In this document: piece by piece, positions 43,449 to 52,016 of the stretch
How the letters are laid out: each line of letters starts with the position of its first letter
Numbering within the stretch: the first letter of the stretch is position 1
Source: Singulisphaera sp. GP187
GTDB lineage: Bacteria > Planctomycetota > Planctomycetia > Isosphaerales > Isosphaeraceae
Direction of reading: 5' to 3'
DNA length: 64,000 nt
NCBI RefSeq assembly: GCF_900129635.1
Contig: NZ_FSRB01000001.1
Location: 531,001-595,000 of the forward strand
The notes under the pieces: generated by a model
Told to the model about the DNA's origin: nothing
What the model saw: the letters and a program-made list of their open reading frames with translations, nothing else
Databases searched by the model: none
Position numbers and translations under genes: made by a program

Positions 43449-45344
43449 TTATTCCCAAGGCGGGTTAAAGCGTGAGGGGTTTCGCCAGACCCGGCAGAAG
43501 GCGGCTTCGGTCCGACGATAGCCCGGTTCGGGCCGGGTGGTTTCCGTGGAATAGACCCGTGATTTACCATCGGAGCTGGTGAATTCGTAGAGCGGCACGG
43601 TGGTCGCGGGCGGATCCTCAGCGTCGGCCGGCAAGGCGTGGAACGAGGGGGAGGAAACCGCTTGGTCCGGGCTTGCGCGGAGGGTCAATTTCAGGGTGCC
43701 CTCGGTCGTCGTCGCGAAGACGGGCACCGTCTTCAGCCCAGGGCGTTCCAAGGCGAAAAAGGGCACGGATCCGCTCGCGGGCTCAACGTTTTTGCGACGC
43801 GACTGGCCCAGGACGAACGTATCGTCCTGGCGATAGACGGCGACCGGGAGATTGAGCTGAGGGGTGGCCAGGTCAAGCTGGTACATGACTTGGTTGTAGT
43901 CGTACCGTGGAGTCGCGTCCTTGTTGCTTGAGAATGTGTGAGTGTACGTTCCCTCAAAGAAAATTCGCTTGCCCCCCTGCTGGTCGAACATCGGGTGCTG
44001 TTTGGGGTTGTAGAAGCTGTAGTTGTCGTGGGTGACGACCTTACGGGCGTAGACCCACGGTCCGAGCGGCGAGCCGGCGGTGGCGAACCAGACTTCGCCG
44101 AGCAGCGAGGTGCCGCCCAACTCGACCGTGATCATGACCCAGCGTTTGAGGTAGTTGTTCCAGTAGACCGAACCGCCGTGGGCGGTGACCGCTTTCCCTG
44201 TGTCGGCGTCCTGCAATGAGAGCAGGACTTCGTCCGGCCTGAGGAGTTTTTCTTGCACGAGCTTCGCCTGCTCGGCGGCGAACAGGGCCGGCGTGTCGGT
44301 CTTCCAGGAATAGCGTGCTGAGCCATCCTCCGCGCGGTCAATCTTCGGCGCGTCCAGCCGGCTCCCTTTCACCAGGCAGGTGAACGCCTCGTACCGTTCG
44401 GGACGCACCAGGGACTCCGGGTCGGCCTTGACCCGGACTAAAGGGTATGGCTTGGAAAAATAAACATACTCGGTGCCGTCGACAACCTTGAGGAAGGGGT
44501 GCCCGCCAGGAATGACAGGGCTGTCCAGCGGGAAGGTTGCGGCCTTTTTGAACCGCTGAGTCGGATCGTCAAACTCCACAAGTCCTCGTTCATAGACGTC
44601 GAGAAGGTTGCGGATCTTGGCGTATCCGGCAAACATCCGTTCTCGTCCCGACCCGTCGCGGATCGCCACCAGGCCGTCGATCCAGGTTGGGCCACTGCCC
44701 GGCATCTGAGCCTCGGCGCGGGCGAAGCCGTCCTCTCCCACATAATAATCGAGGTCGACACCGCGGTTGGGGTCGAGCCCGCCTTCGCCCGGGAGTCGTG
44801 AGGTGGCACCGGGGACGTTGAAGTTGCCCAGAGGGTAGCCAGGGCGGTTGGTGTCGCCCCAGAACCAGTAGATCTTGCCTTGATAGACCGTGTTGACCAC
44901 GCTGTCCGAGCCGAGGACCTTGCCATTGATGACCGGCTGCCGAAGCGGAGTCGGGCGGCCCGCGAGCGCACTGTCGCGGTAGATTCCCCCTCCGGTGACA
45001 CGGTAGAGCCGCTCGGCGATGTTGATCCGCTTGAGCTTCAACTGCGCCGACCCCCCGGGACGGACCGGAAGCGCTTTGCCTCGGATGCCGAAGCCGTCCT
45101 TGGGGAATTCGTAGCCGTGACTACGGACATGGAAGAAGACCGGCTGATCCATCAGCCCTGGCTCCTCAAAGGCCGCGATCCCATTGCTGTCGGTGACGAG
45201 CCGAATGTCGTTCACGGTCCGGAGCTCGACGAGCGGAATGCCGCGGCCGGACTGATCGTCGACGACCTCAATCGTGAAGAACCGCTCCGCCGCGGGTTCG
45301 GCGGTGACGAGGGACAGCATCAGGAAAAGCGCAGCCTGGATCAT
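43449..45344 (-). CDS. Large secreted protein, beta-propeller/glycosidase-like
   Basis: The 631-residue protein has a short signal peptide (MIQAALFLMLSLVTA). Residues about 20-115 look like a carboxypeptidase-regulatory or Ig-like domain. From about 140 it carries blocks such as IYWFWGDTNRPGYPLGNF, PTWIDGLVAIRDGSGRERMF and GGSVYWNNYLKRWVMITVEL, typical of five-bladed propeller proteins related to DUF4185 or GH43. The C-terminal 70 residues form another short domain. Catalytic residues cannot be fixed by eye. Function is unknown, but an extracellular carbohydrate target is plausible. It is divergent from the dipeptidyl-peptidase gene. Confidence 0.6.
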   Translation of the reverse strand: MIQAALFLMLSLVTAEPAAERFFTIEVVDDQSGRGIPLVELRTVNDIRLVTDSNGIAAFEEPGLMDQPVFFHVRSHGYEFPKDGFGIRGKALPVRPGGSAQLKLKRINIAERLYRVTGGGIYRDSALAGRPTPLRQPVINGKVLGSDSVVNTVYQGKIYWFWGDTNRPGYPLGNFNVPGATSRLPGEGGLDPNRGVDLDYYVGEDGFARAEAQMPGSGPTWIDGLVAIRDGSGRERMFAGYAKIRNLLDVYERGLVEFDDPTQRFKKAATFPLDSPVIPGGHPFLKVVDGTEYVYFSKPYPLVRVKADPESLVRPERYEAFTCLVKGSRLDAPKIDRAEDGSARYSWKTDTPALFAAEQAKLVQEKLLRPDEVLLSLQDADTGKAVTAHGGSVYWNNYLKRWVMITVELGGTSLLGEVWFATAGSPLGPWVYARKVVTHDNYSFYNPKQHPMFDQQGGKRIFFEGTYTHTFSSNKDATPRYDYNQVMYQLDLATPQLNLPVAVYRQDDTFVLGQSRRKNVEPASGSVPFFALERPGLKTVPVFATTTEGTLKLTLRASPDQAVSSPSFHALPADAEDPPATTVPLYEFTSSDGKSRVYSTETTRPEPGYRRTEAAFCRVWRNPSRFNPPWE

Positions 45345-45389
45345 CGTCTTGAGACTCCACCGAGCGGATCCCTTGGGAATACAATACGT

Positions 45390-45401
45390 CAGGTTGACCT
45401 G
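45390..45401. promoter_or_regulatory. Short palindrome in a divergent promoter region
   Basis: CAGGT-TG-ACCTG forms a 12-base dyad about 46 bases ahead of the minus-strand gene that starts at 45344, and 190 bases ahead of the plus-strand peptidase. It could be a regulator site. The remaining gap (45345-45593) shows no clear promoter pair. Confidence 0.3.
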
Positions 45402-45593
45402 AGCTTAAGAATCACCCCTGGCGGATCTCATGATACCGTAAATCCAACGAAATCGTCTTGACCCGATTGAATGAGCTTTCTGAAGTGGAGTGGCCATCCT
45501 CTCTGTTATGATGGCGGCCATCTGGAGGCTCGCGGCGCGCCTGCGAAGCGAGTCGAGATGTCTTGCGCCTGCACCCATAGGAGTCGCTAACGG

Positions 45594-47597
45594 ATGCGTT
45601 CAACCGCCTGGTTGCTCCCGACCCTCATCGTTCCCCTCCTCGCGGCTCCCACGCTGGCCGCCGAGCCGAATCCCGACCGCCCCTACTTGCTCGAACGCGT
45701 TGATGATGCGGCCGTCACGAGATTGTATGCCGATGGCTTTACGAAACTGCCGCTCGACCAGAAGGTGTTGCTTTATCACCTCTATCAGGCCGCCGTGGCG
45801 GGCCGCGACATTTACTACGATCAGCGCTACGTGCACTCGCTCGTGATGCGCGATCTCCTCGAGGCGATCCTCACCCACGGCGTGGAGGTTGAGCCCGCGA
45901 CGCTCGACGAGGTTCGTCGCTACACCAAGCTCTTCTGGCTGAACAGCGGTCCGTACAACCACTTGACCGCTCGTAAGTTCGTCCTCAAGTGTACGCCTGA
46001 AGCGTTCGCGGCCGCGGCCAAGAGCGCGGTCAAGGCGGGGGCCACGTTCCCGTCAAAAGATGGTGAGACCCTCGAAGCGCTGCTCGAACGACTTCGGCCG
46101 TCGTTCTTTGACGCGAGCTTCGAGCCCATCGTGACCAACAAGACGCCGGGGCCGGGGAAGGACATCCTCGCTACCAGCGCGAACAACCTTTACGTCGGGG
46201 TCGAGATGAAGGACCTCGACGGGTTCCGCGAGCAGTACCCGTTGAATTCGCGTCTGGTCAAGCGCGAGGGCCAGTTGGTGGAGGAGCCCTACCGGATTGG
46301 GGGCATGTACAGCACGCAGATCAGGCGGATCACGGGGCATCTGGAGGAAGCGGCCAAGCACGCGCCGGCGACCATGCAGGACGCCCTGCTGGCACTGGTT
46401 CAGTTCTATCGGACCGGTGCGAACGCGGATCGCGAGAAGTACGACATCGCCTGGGTTCGCGATAAGAATTCACCCGTCGATACGATTAACGGGTTTATTG
46501 AAGTGTATATGGATGCACGCGGAGTCAAAGGCTCGTGGGAATCGGTCGTTTTCTTCGTCAATCAGGAGAAGACGGGGGAGATTCGTAAGCTGGCGGCCGA
46601 TGCGCAGTGGTTTGAGGACCACATGCCCTGGATCAAGGAGTATCGCAAGCCGAACGTCCAGGGGATCACGGCCAACGCGATCGAGGTGGTGATCGAGACC
46701 GGCGACTGTGGACCGATCACGCCGATCGGGATTAACTTGCCGAACGATCAAGAAGTTCGCGAGCGGTACGGGAGCAAGTCGGTCTCGCTCTCGAACGTCC
46801 TGGAAGCGAGTGACAAGTCGACGCCGACCACGTTTCGGGCCGAGTTCTCCTGGACCCCCGAGGAAGTGGCCCGAGCGACGAAGTGGAGCGTGCTGGGCGG
46901 TGAGCTCTTGGTCAACATGCACGAGGTGATCGGCCACGCCTCGGGACGGATCGACCCGAAGCTCCAGGGAAAGCCGCAGGACCTGCTCAAGGAGCAGTAT
47001 TCGGCGCTGGAGGAAGGGCGTGCCGACCTCGTGGCGCTCTACTTCATGCCCGACCCCAGGCTCGCCGAGCTCGGCTTGGTTAAAGCCGAGGATCAGGCGG
47101 AGGTCACCCAGGCCGTCTATGAGAACTACGCACGCAACGCCTTGGTCCAACTCCGTCGGATCCCCACGGGATCGCAGATCGAGGAAGATCATATGCGGAA
47201 TCGACAGATGGTCGTACGCTGGCTGATCGATCAGACCAAGGCGATCGACGTCCGTCAACGCGATGGCAAAACATACTACGTCATGACCGATGTCAAGGCG
47301 TTCCACGAAGGAGTCGGCAAGCTCTTGGCCGAGGTCCAGCGGATCAAGTCTCAAGGGGACTACGCGGCCGCCAAAAAACTCTTCGAGACGTACGGGATCC
47401 ACTTCGACCCGAAGCTCCGCGACGAGGTTCTGGCCCGGGTCAAGACGCTCGACCTGCCCTCCTATACCGGCTACGTTATGCCCAGGCTGACGCCGGTCAA
47501 GGGCGACGATGGCACGATTCGTGACGTGACGATCTCTTATCCCAAGGACCTGACCGAGCAGATGCTCGAGTTCTCGGCCGCGGGTAAAACGCGTTAG
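45594..47597 (+). CDS. Secreted dipeptidyl-peptidase III-like (M49) metallopeptidase
   Basis: The 667-residue protein starts at ATG 45594 and has a signal peptide (about 1-22, LLPTLIVPLLAAPTLAA). The M49 zinc site is intact: HEVIGH near 443-448, followed by EEGRAD near 473-478. Upstream blocks such as NGFIEVYMDARGVKGSWE and the NLPNDQEVRERYGSKSVSL segment also fit. Classical enzymes remove dipeptides from short peptides in the cytosol; bacterial members with leaders act in the periplasm. The usual length is about 650-700. It is convergent with the DUF3131-like gene. Confidence 0.88.
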   Translation: MRSTAWLLPTLIVPLLAAPTLAAEPNPDRPYLLERVDDAAVTRLYADGFTKLPLDQKVLLYHLYQAAVAGRDIYYDQRYVHSLVMRDLLEAILTHGVEVEPATLDEVRRYTKLFWLNSGPYNHLTARKFVLKCTPEAFAAAAKSAVKAGATFPSKDGETLEALLERLRPSFFDASFEPIVTNKTPGPGKDILATSANNLYVGVEMKDLDGFREQYPLNSRLVKREGQLVEEPYRIGGMYSTQIRRITGHLEEAAKHAPATMQDALLALVQFYRTGANADREKYDIAWVRDKNSPVDTINGFIEVYMDARGVKGSWESVVFFVNQEKTGEIRKLAADAQWFEDHMPWIKEYRKPNVQGITANAIEVVIETGDCGPITPIGINLPNDQEVRERYGSKSVSLSNVLEASDKSTPTTFRAEFSWTPEEVARATKWSVLGGELLVNMHEVIGHASGRIDPKLQGKPQDLLKEQYSALEEGRADLVALYFMPDPRLAELGLVKAEDQAEVTQAVYENYARNALVQLRRIPTGSQIEEDHMRNRQMVVRWLIDQTKAIDVRQRDGKTYYVMTDVKAFHEGVGKLLAEVQRIKSQGDYAAAKKLFETYGIHFDPKLRDEVLARVKTLDLPSYTGYVMPRLTPVKGDDGTIRDVTISYPKDLTEQMLEFSAAGKTR

Positions 47598-47822
47598 ATT
47601 TTGAACGACCCGCTAGAGAGCGAGGAATCACCCTCGTTGCAAGTGCTTGAGAGTCCTCCAGTTGTGGTATCCAGCTCGGGCCACAGCCCCCTTCCGTAAC
47701 CTCCGGATTGCTAACGACTTACGACTTGTGGGTAAGGCATAGGTGGGAATGCCGTCCCCGACGCTCCGCGTCGTCTGGCCCTGTTTCGGGTCGTTGGAGA
47801 TTTTGTGTGAGGAAGTGGCTTG

Positions 47823-47853
47823 CTTGCCGGGTGGGCATGGCCCACCCGGCAAG
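47823..47853. repeat. Perfect palindrome, CTTGCCGGGTGGGC type
   Basis: Fourteen-base perfect arms (47823-47836, 47840-47853) flank the centre ATG. It lies between the convergent peptidase and DUF3131-like genes, just before the stop of the latter. The core GGGTGGGC ... GCCCACCC is shared with the elements at 36606 and 63887. It has no T-tract. Confidence 0.85.
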
Positions 47854-47860
47854 ACAAGGG

Positions 47861-49564
47861 TCAGCCCGTTTGGAGGAAGTCGCGTTCGTCGGGAGGAGCT
47901 TGCACGAGCCGTTCCTGGTCGGCGAATTCGCCATCCTTGTTGCGGCGTCCCTTGCGGCTCCGGCGCTTCGGGGGCGGGTTGGGACGACCTTCCGTCGTGG
48001 CTTGCAGCGTGTCTCCGAGCGCAAACGGAGCCTTGACCGCTTGCCGGCTCGGGCTGAGATGGGGCGCTGGGATTGGCGGAACGGTGGGCGAGTCGCTCAG
48101 CCACTCGGTCTCGGCCGCGAGGACGCTCGCGGTCGCCAGGCTCACCGGGACGGCTCGCGGGGTTCGCGAGGACGTGTGGCTGGTGAGTCCCGCCTCGAAT
48201 CGTTCGGGGGCGATCAAGGGGCGGACCGTCGCTTCGACCGCACCGTCGCTGAAGGCGCGGACCAGGACGTCGTCGTGCAACGCGTTGGCGATCGCCGCCA
48301 GGATCATCCCCTGGTCGAGGATCAGGACTCGGTCGGAGACGCGCCCCGTGATGACGTCGACGGAGTCGGCGAAGCCGTGGGGGCCGTAGACCGGGAACCG
48401 CGCGGCCATGGCCCGCAAGTTGGCCATGGTCTCGGCCGGTGCGTACCGAAGCGCCAGGAGCGACGCGTGAGGAGTGACCACGCCCTCGCGCCCATGTGCC
48501 GGCGGATTGAGGCTCGACCAGGCGCCGACGCCCGGCACGCCGAAGGCATAGTACCCCCCTTCGGGATCGCACGAGGCGGAAACGCCCCAGAAACCGAGTC
48601 GCGGGTCGTTCAAGCCAAAGTCGATCTGAGCCTTTACGTAGAGCGGATGGTTGACGCCCCAACTCTCGGGAGCCCACTCGGCCTCAGGGACGAACAGCGT
48701 GACCATCAAGGCCTCGAACATCGTGCCGTCCCAGGTGGGCACGAGCCGCATGCCGCGAACTTCCTGACTCCCTTCCACCACGGAAACGCCGGCATAACTT
48801 CGCGTCGGCGCTCCGGGCGAGCCCCCCGCGCGGTGCATGTGGTAATAGTGTGCGCCGGGCAACTGGCCCCGGGCGATCCCGACGTAGCTGGCAATTCGCG
48901 GCTCGGTGTTCAACGTTCCATAATGAAACTCCGTGAACACTCGTTCGTCGGGCCAGTACCCTCCCCGAAGCTGGCCGGGGTGCGCGACCGGATCATTGGC
49001 GTCGTACGGGTTGTAGAAGAAGGCGAAATTCATCGGGTCGAGGAGCGGCGCGACCACGGGGCGGAGTTCGGGACGGGCGTTGTTGAGGACCATCAGGGCG
49101 GCCGCCAACCAGCCGTTATCGACGCTCGAGAGGAAAGGGCGGACCAGACCACCTCCCGGCCAGGTCCGTGATTTTGCTCCGCTTGTTGGGTCGTACCAGT
49201 TGTAGTAGAAACCGTTCGAACGCTCGAGGCGAGCGACCGCCTCGAGCGTTCGCGAGAGTCGCCGGGTCGACTCATCACGAGTGATCAGGCCGAGGTTTTC
49301 CGCGGCCAGAGTGCTCCAGAGGTAGGCCGCGATGTTCGATGGCGAGGTGAGCCCGGTGGGAATCCAGACGTCCCCCTCGCGCCGGAGTGCGTCGGCCGGC
49401 AAATCGACACCGGACGTGATCGTCTCGATCGACCGCCAGGTGTCTCGGGCGTAGGTGGCCAACTGCGCCCGGTCTTCCGGTCCAAGCCCGCTCGGTTGAG
49501 CCGTCGACACGGCCGGACTGAGCAAGGTGAGCGCCACGGTGGCTGCGACCTTACGTGGGGTCAT
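47861..49564 (-). CDS. Secreted DUF3131/glucoamylase-like protein
   Basis: ATG 49564 follows GGGAG; the frames to 49579 and 49660 are less likely. The 567-residue protein has a signal peptide (about 1-25). The core (45-430) has the alpha/alpha-barrel signatures of glucoamylase-like and DUF3131 proteins: SNIAAYLWSTLAAENLGLI, then NGFYYNWYDPTSG, then LSSVDNGWLAAALMVL and FHYGTLNTEPRI. The C-terminus is a Pro/Ser linker and then a strongly basic tail (KRRSRKGRRNK), unusual for this family. It probably degrades a glucan outside the cytoplasm. Confidence 0.75.
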   Translation of the reverse strand: MTPRKVAATVALTLLSPAVSTAQPSGLGPEDRAQLATYARDTWRSIETITSGVDLPADALRREGDVWIPTGLTSPSNIAAYLWSTLAAENLGLITRDESTRRLSRTLEAVARLERSNGFYYNWYDPTSGAKSRTWPGGGLVRPFLSSVDNGWLAAALMVLNNARPELRPVVAPLLDPMNFAFFYNPYDANDPVAHPGQLRGGYWPDERVFTEFHYGTLNTEPRIASYVGIARGQLPGAHYYHMHRAGGSPGAPTRSYAGVSVVEGSQEVRGMRLVPTWDGTMFEALMVTLFVPEAEWAPESWGVNHPLYVKAQIDFGLNDPRLGFWGVSASCDPEGGYYAFGVPGVGAWSSLNPPAHGREGVVTPHASLLALRYAPAETMANLRAMAARFPVYGPHGFADSVDVITGRVSDRVLILDQGMILAAIANALHDDVLVRAFSDGAVEATVRPLIAPERFEAGLTSHTSSRTPRAVPVSLATASVLAAETEWLSDSPTVPPIPAPHLSPSRQAVKAPFALGDTLQATTEGRPNPPPKRRSRKGRRNKDGEFADQERLVQAPPDERDFLQTG

Positions 49565-50088
49565 TGGATTTACTCCCATGTCACCTTCGAGGCGCGGTCG
49601 AACCAGGCTTCTCTCACCGAAGACCCGGTCCGAGCCGATCCGTCGCGAGGAACAGGCCATCGAGGGATCGCATGTATACTTTTGTTACGAAGCTCGCTCG
49701 CACTCGGTTCGCCCCTGGCGCCTCTCCCTTGAATCGGAATTGCGGCCTCGGACAACCTGGTCCAAGGATCGCTTGCCACGGAGCTTCTACGGCCTCCCGA
49801 TCATGTTGGGACGGTTGGAAATCGGGTTTTTGAGTCACCAAGCATCCAGGCACGACGATGGATGCCCGCCTCTCCGTCACGCTCGCACGCGGCACTGACG
49901 AAGCACCGGGGGCCCGGGCTCTCCTGGGAAAACCGGCGGTCGTTCCCATGGAATTATCGGCCCGGATCTCGCTCTGAACGATTCTGAATCGAAAATATGA
50001 GATCCTGGCCGAGTTTTTGAGGGTCGGCACCGGGCCTATGCAACCCAACGTCTCTTTTCGCCGCGAACGGGAGTTGGCACGACGTGGG
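49565..50088. other. Intergenic region
   Basis: This 524-base gap lies between the DUF3131-like gene's start and the stop of the NtrC-type regulator. Short frames of up to about 120 codons occur on both strands but have no ribosome-binding site or recognisable sequence. I see no clear promoter. Confidence 0.45.
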
Positions 50089-51438
50089 TCAGACCGAGAG
50101 GCCGTAGAGCTTGCGCTTGCGGTAGAGGGTGCTGACGTCGATGCCGAGGATTTGAGCCGCCTCGTCGAGACTGGCCGTGGTGGCGAGGATCTGGCGGATG
50201 TGCTCGATTTCGACTTGCTCCAGGCTCACTGCCGCGCCGACCCGGATCGCAGTCACGGGGCCGCGTTGCGACCGGGTCTGCGCGATCCGTTCCGGCAGGT
50301 CGGCCAGGCCCACTTCGGGGCCGGAGGCGAGGATCGCGGCCCGCTCGACGGCGTTGCGGAGCTCGCGGAGGTTGCCCGGCCAGGTATGGCGTGTGAGGGC
50401 GGTCCGTGCCTCGGCGTTGAAGCCAGTCAGGGGGCGGTTGGTCTGGCGGGCGAAGAACGCCAGCAGGTGCTCGGCCAGGGCGAGCAGGTCGGTCCGTGAG
50501 CGGAGCGGAGGGAGCGTCAGCTCGACCACGTTGAGGCGGTAGAGCAGGTCTTCGCGGAAGGTTCCGGCGGTAACCGCCTCCTCGAGTCCTCGGTTGGTGG
50601 CGGAGATCAGTCGGACGTCGGCGGACCGGGTCTTTGACTCACCGACGCGCTCGTAGCGCTTCTCCTGGAGGAACCGGAGCAGTTTCGGTTGCAGGGCAGG
50701 GGGCAAGTCCCCCACCTCGTCCAGGAAGAGGGTGCCCCCCTCGGCGGCGGCGACCTTGCCGGCGGTCTCGCGGATCGCGCCCGTGAATGCCCCCTTGGCG
50801 TGGCCGAACAGATCGCTCTCGAGCAATTCCGGGTTCAGGCTGGGACAACTGACTGTGACGAACGGTTCTTGGGCGCGCCGGCTCCAGGCATGCAAGGTGC
50901 GGGCGAGCACGCCTTTTCCGGTACCGTTTTCCCCTCGGATGAGCACGGCGGCGTCGGACGAGGCGACCACGCGGGCGAGCTCCAGAAGCCGCTTCATCTG
51001 CGGGTCGGGGCTGTCGAGCTCGACCTCGGGAATTTCGGAACGTACCCGCTCCGTCAGGCCGGCCACCTGATCGCGGAGGCCGCGGACCTTGGCGATCCGT
51101 TCCAGCGCTCCACGGACCTGGGCGGGGGTGAACGGCTTGGGCAGATAGTCGAACGCGCCTCGGCGCATTGCCTCGACCGCGGTGTCGACGCTGGCGTGCG
51201 CTGTGATCACGACGATCGCCAGGCGCGGCAACTGGGTCAACAGCGTTTCGATCAGGTCGAGCCCTGACTCATCGCCGAGCCGGACGTCGAGCAAGGCGGC
51301 GTCGAACGGGTGCCGTTCCACGTGGCGGAGCGCGGTGGTCGGCGAGTCCGCCTCCTCAACCGCGTGCCCCGTCGCCTCGAGCGCCACCCGGAGGGTGCGT
51401 CGAATATTCGGCTCGTCATCGACGATCAGGACGCGCAT
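50089..51438 (-). CDS. NtrC-family sigma-54-dependent response regulator
   Basis: The 449-residue protein starts at ATG 51438 with MRVLIVDDEP. The receiver (1-120) has the acidic pair D7/D8, phospho-acceptor D51 and KPF lysine near 107. The AAA+ domain (about 140-370) has Walker A GENGTGKG, the sigma-54 contact loop GAFTGA and Walker B GTLFLDEVGDL. A Fis-type helix-turn-helix ends it (SLDEAAQILGIDVSTLYRKR). It activates sigma-54 promoters when phosphorylated. There is no adjacent kinase; the PAS histidine kinase at 39550 is a distant candidate partner. It follows msrB by 29 bases, so the two share a transcript. Confidence 0.93.
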   Translation of the reverse strand: MRVLIVDDEPNIRRTLRVALEATGHAVEEADSPTTALRHVERHPFDAALLDVRLGDESGLDLIETLLTQLPRLAIVVITAHASVDTAVEAMRRGAFDYLPKPFTPAQVRGALERIAKVRGLRDQVAGLTERVRSEIPEVELDSPDPQMKRLLELARVVASSDAAVLIRGENGTGKGVLARTLHAWSRRAQEPFVTVSCPSLNPELLESDLFGHAKGAFTGAIRETAGKVAAAEGGTLFLDEVGDLPPALQPKLLRFLQEKRYERVGESKTRSADVRLISATNRGLEEAVTAGTFREDLLYRLNVVELTLPPLRSRTDLLALAEHLLAFFARQTNRPLTGFNAEARTALTRHTWPGNLRELRNAVERAAILASGPEVGLADLPERIAQTRSQRGPVTAIRVGAAVSLEQVEIEHIRQILATTASLDEAAQILGIDVSTLYRKRKLYGLSV

Positions 51439-51467
51439 GGTGGCGGATCCAAGGGAGTGGTGACGAG

Positions 51468-51890
51468 TCAGGATCCGCTCGTTTCCCCGGCCCCCTCTTT
51501 CTTCTCGAGTTGGACCGAGACCGAGTTGATGCAATAACGCAGCCCGGTGGGCGCCGGCCCGTCATTGAAGACGTGCCCGAGGTGCCCGCCGCAACGGCTG
51601 CAGGTGACCTCGGTCCGGATCATACCGTGGCTGACGTCGCGATGCTCGTCGATCCTTCCCGGTTCCAGAGCCTGGGAAAAGCTGGGCCAGCCACAGCCCG
51701 AGTCGAACTTCATGTCCGATTCAAAGAGCTCTTGGCCACAGCCCGCGCAATGATAGAGGCCCGGGGTCTTAGTGTTCCAGTACGCGCCCGTGAAGGCGCG
51801 TTCCGTCCCCTTCTCGCGGAGGACGTGGTACTGCTCGGGGGTCAGTTGTTCGCGCCACTGCTGATCCGTCTTGGGGTGGTTCTCGGCCAT
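51468..51890 (-). CDS. msrB: Peptide-methionine (R)-S-oxide reductase
   Basis: The 140-residue cytosolic enzyme starts at ATG 51890 after GAGGAG. Zinc ligands are C48, C51 (CAGC) and C97, C100 (CSRC). The catalytic cysteine is C120 in LRYCINSVS, and the [16 protein letters not shown] block is diagnostic. It reduces methionine-R-sulfoxide in proteins with thioredoxin. The NtrC-type regulator follows by 29 bases on the same strand, an uncommon pairing. Confidence 0.95.
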   Translation of the reverse strand: MAENHPKTDQQWREQLTPEQYHVLREKGTERAFTGAYWNTKTPGLYHCAGCGQELFESDMKFDSGCGWPSFSQALEPGRIDEHRDVSHGMIRTEVTCSRCGGHLGHVFNDGPAPTGLRYCINSVSVQLEKKEGAGETSGS

Positions 51891-52016
51891 CTGCCTGGCT
51901 CCTCAAGGTTCCTGGGAATCATGCCGGAGACCCGAGTCCTGGTGGTCGCGGTTGCGGCCACTCGGATCTGCTTGAACGAAGGAACGAGCTTGCAACTCAA
52001 AATGCTGGCATGTCAT

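Noticed and set aside
47823..47853. Factor-independent terminator at the convergent gene end
   Set aside because: The hairpin is perfect, but no T-tract follows on either strand, so it was listed as a repeat.
47708..49171. Plus-strand open frame of 487 codons
   Set aside because: It is antisense to the DUF3131-like gene, which has a ribosome-binding site, signal peptide and family blocks.
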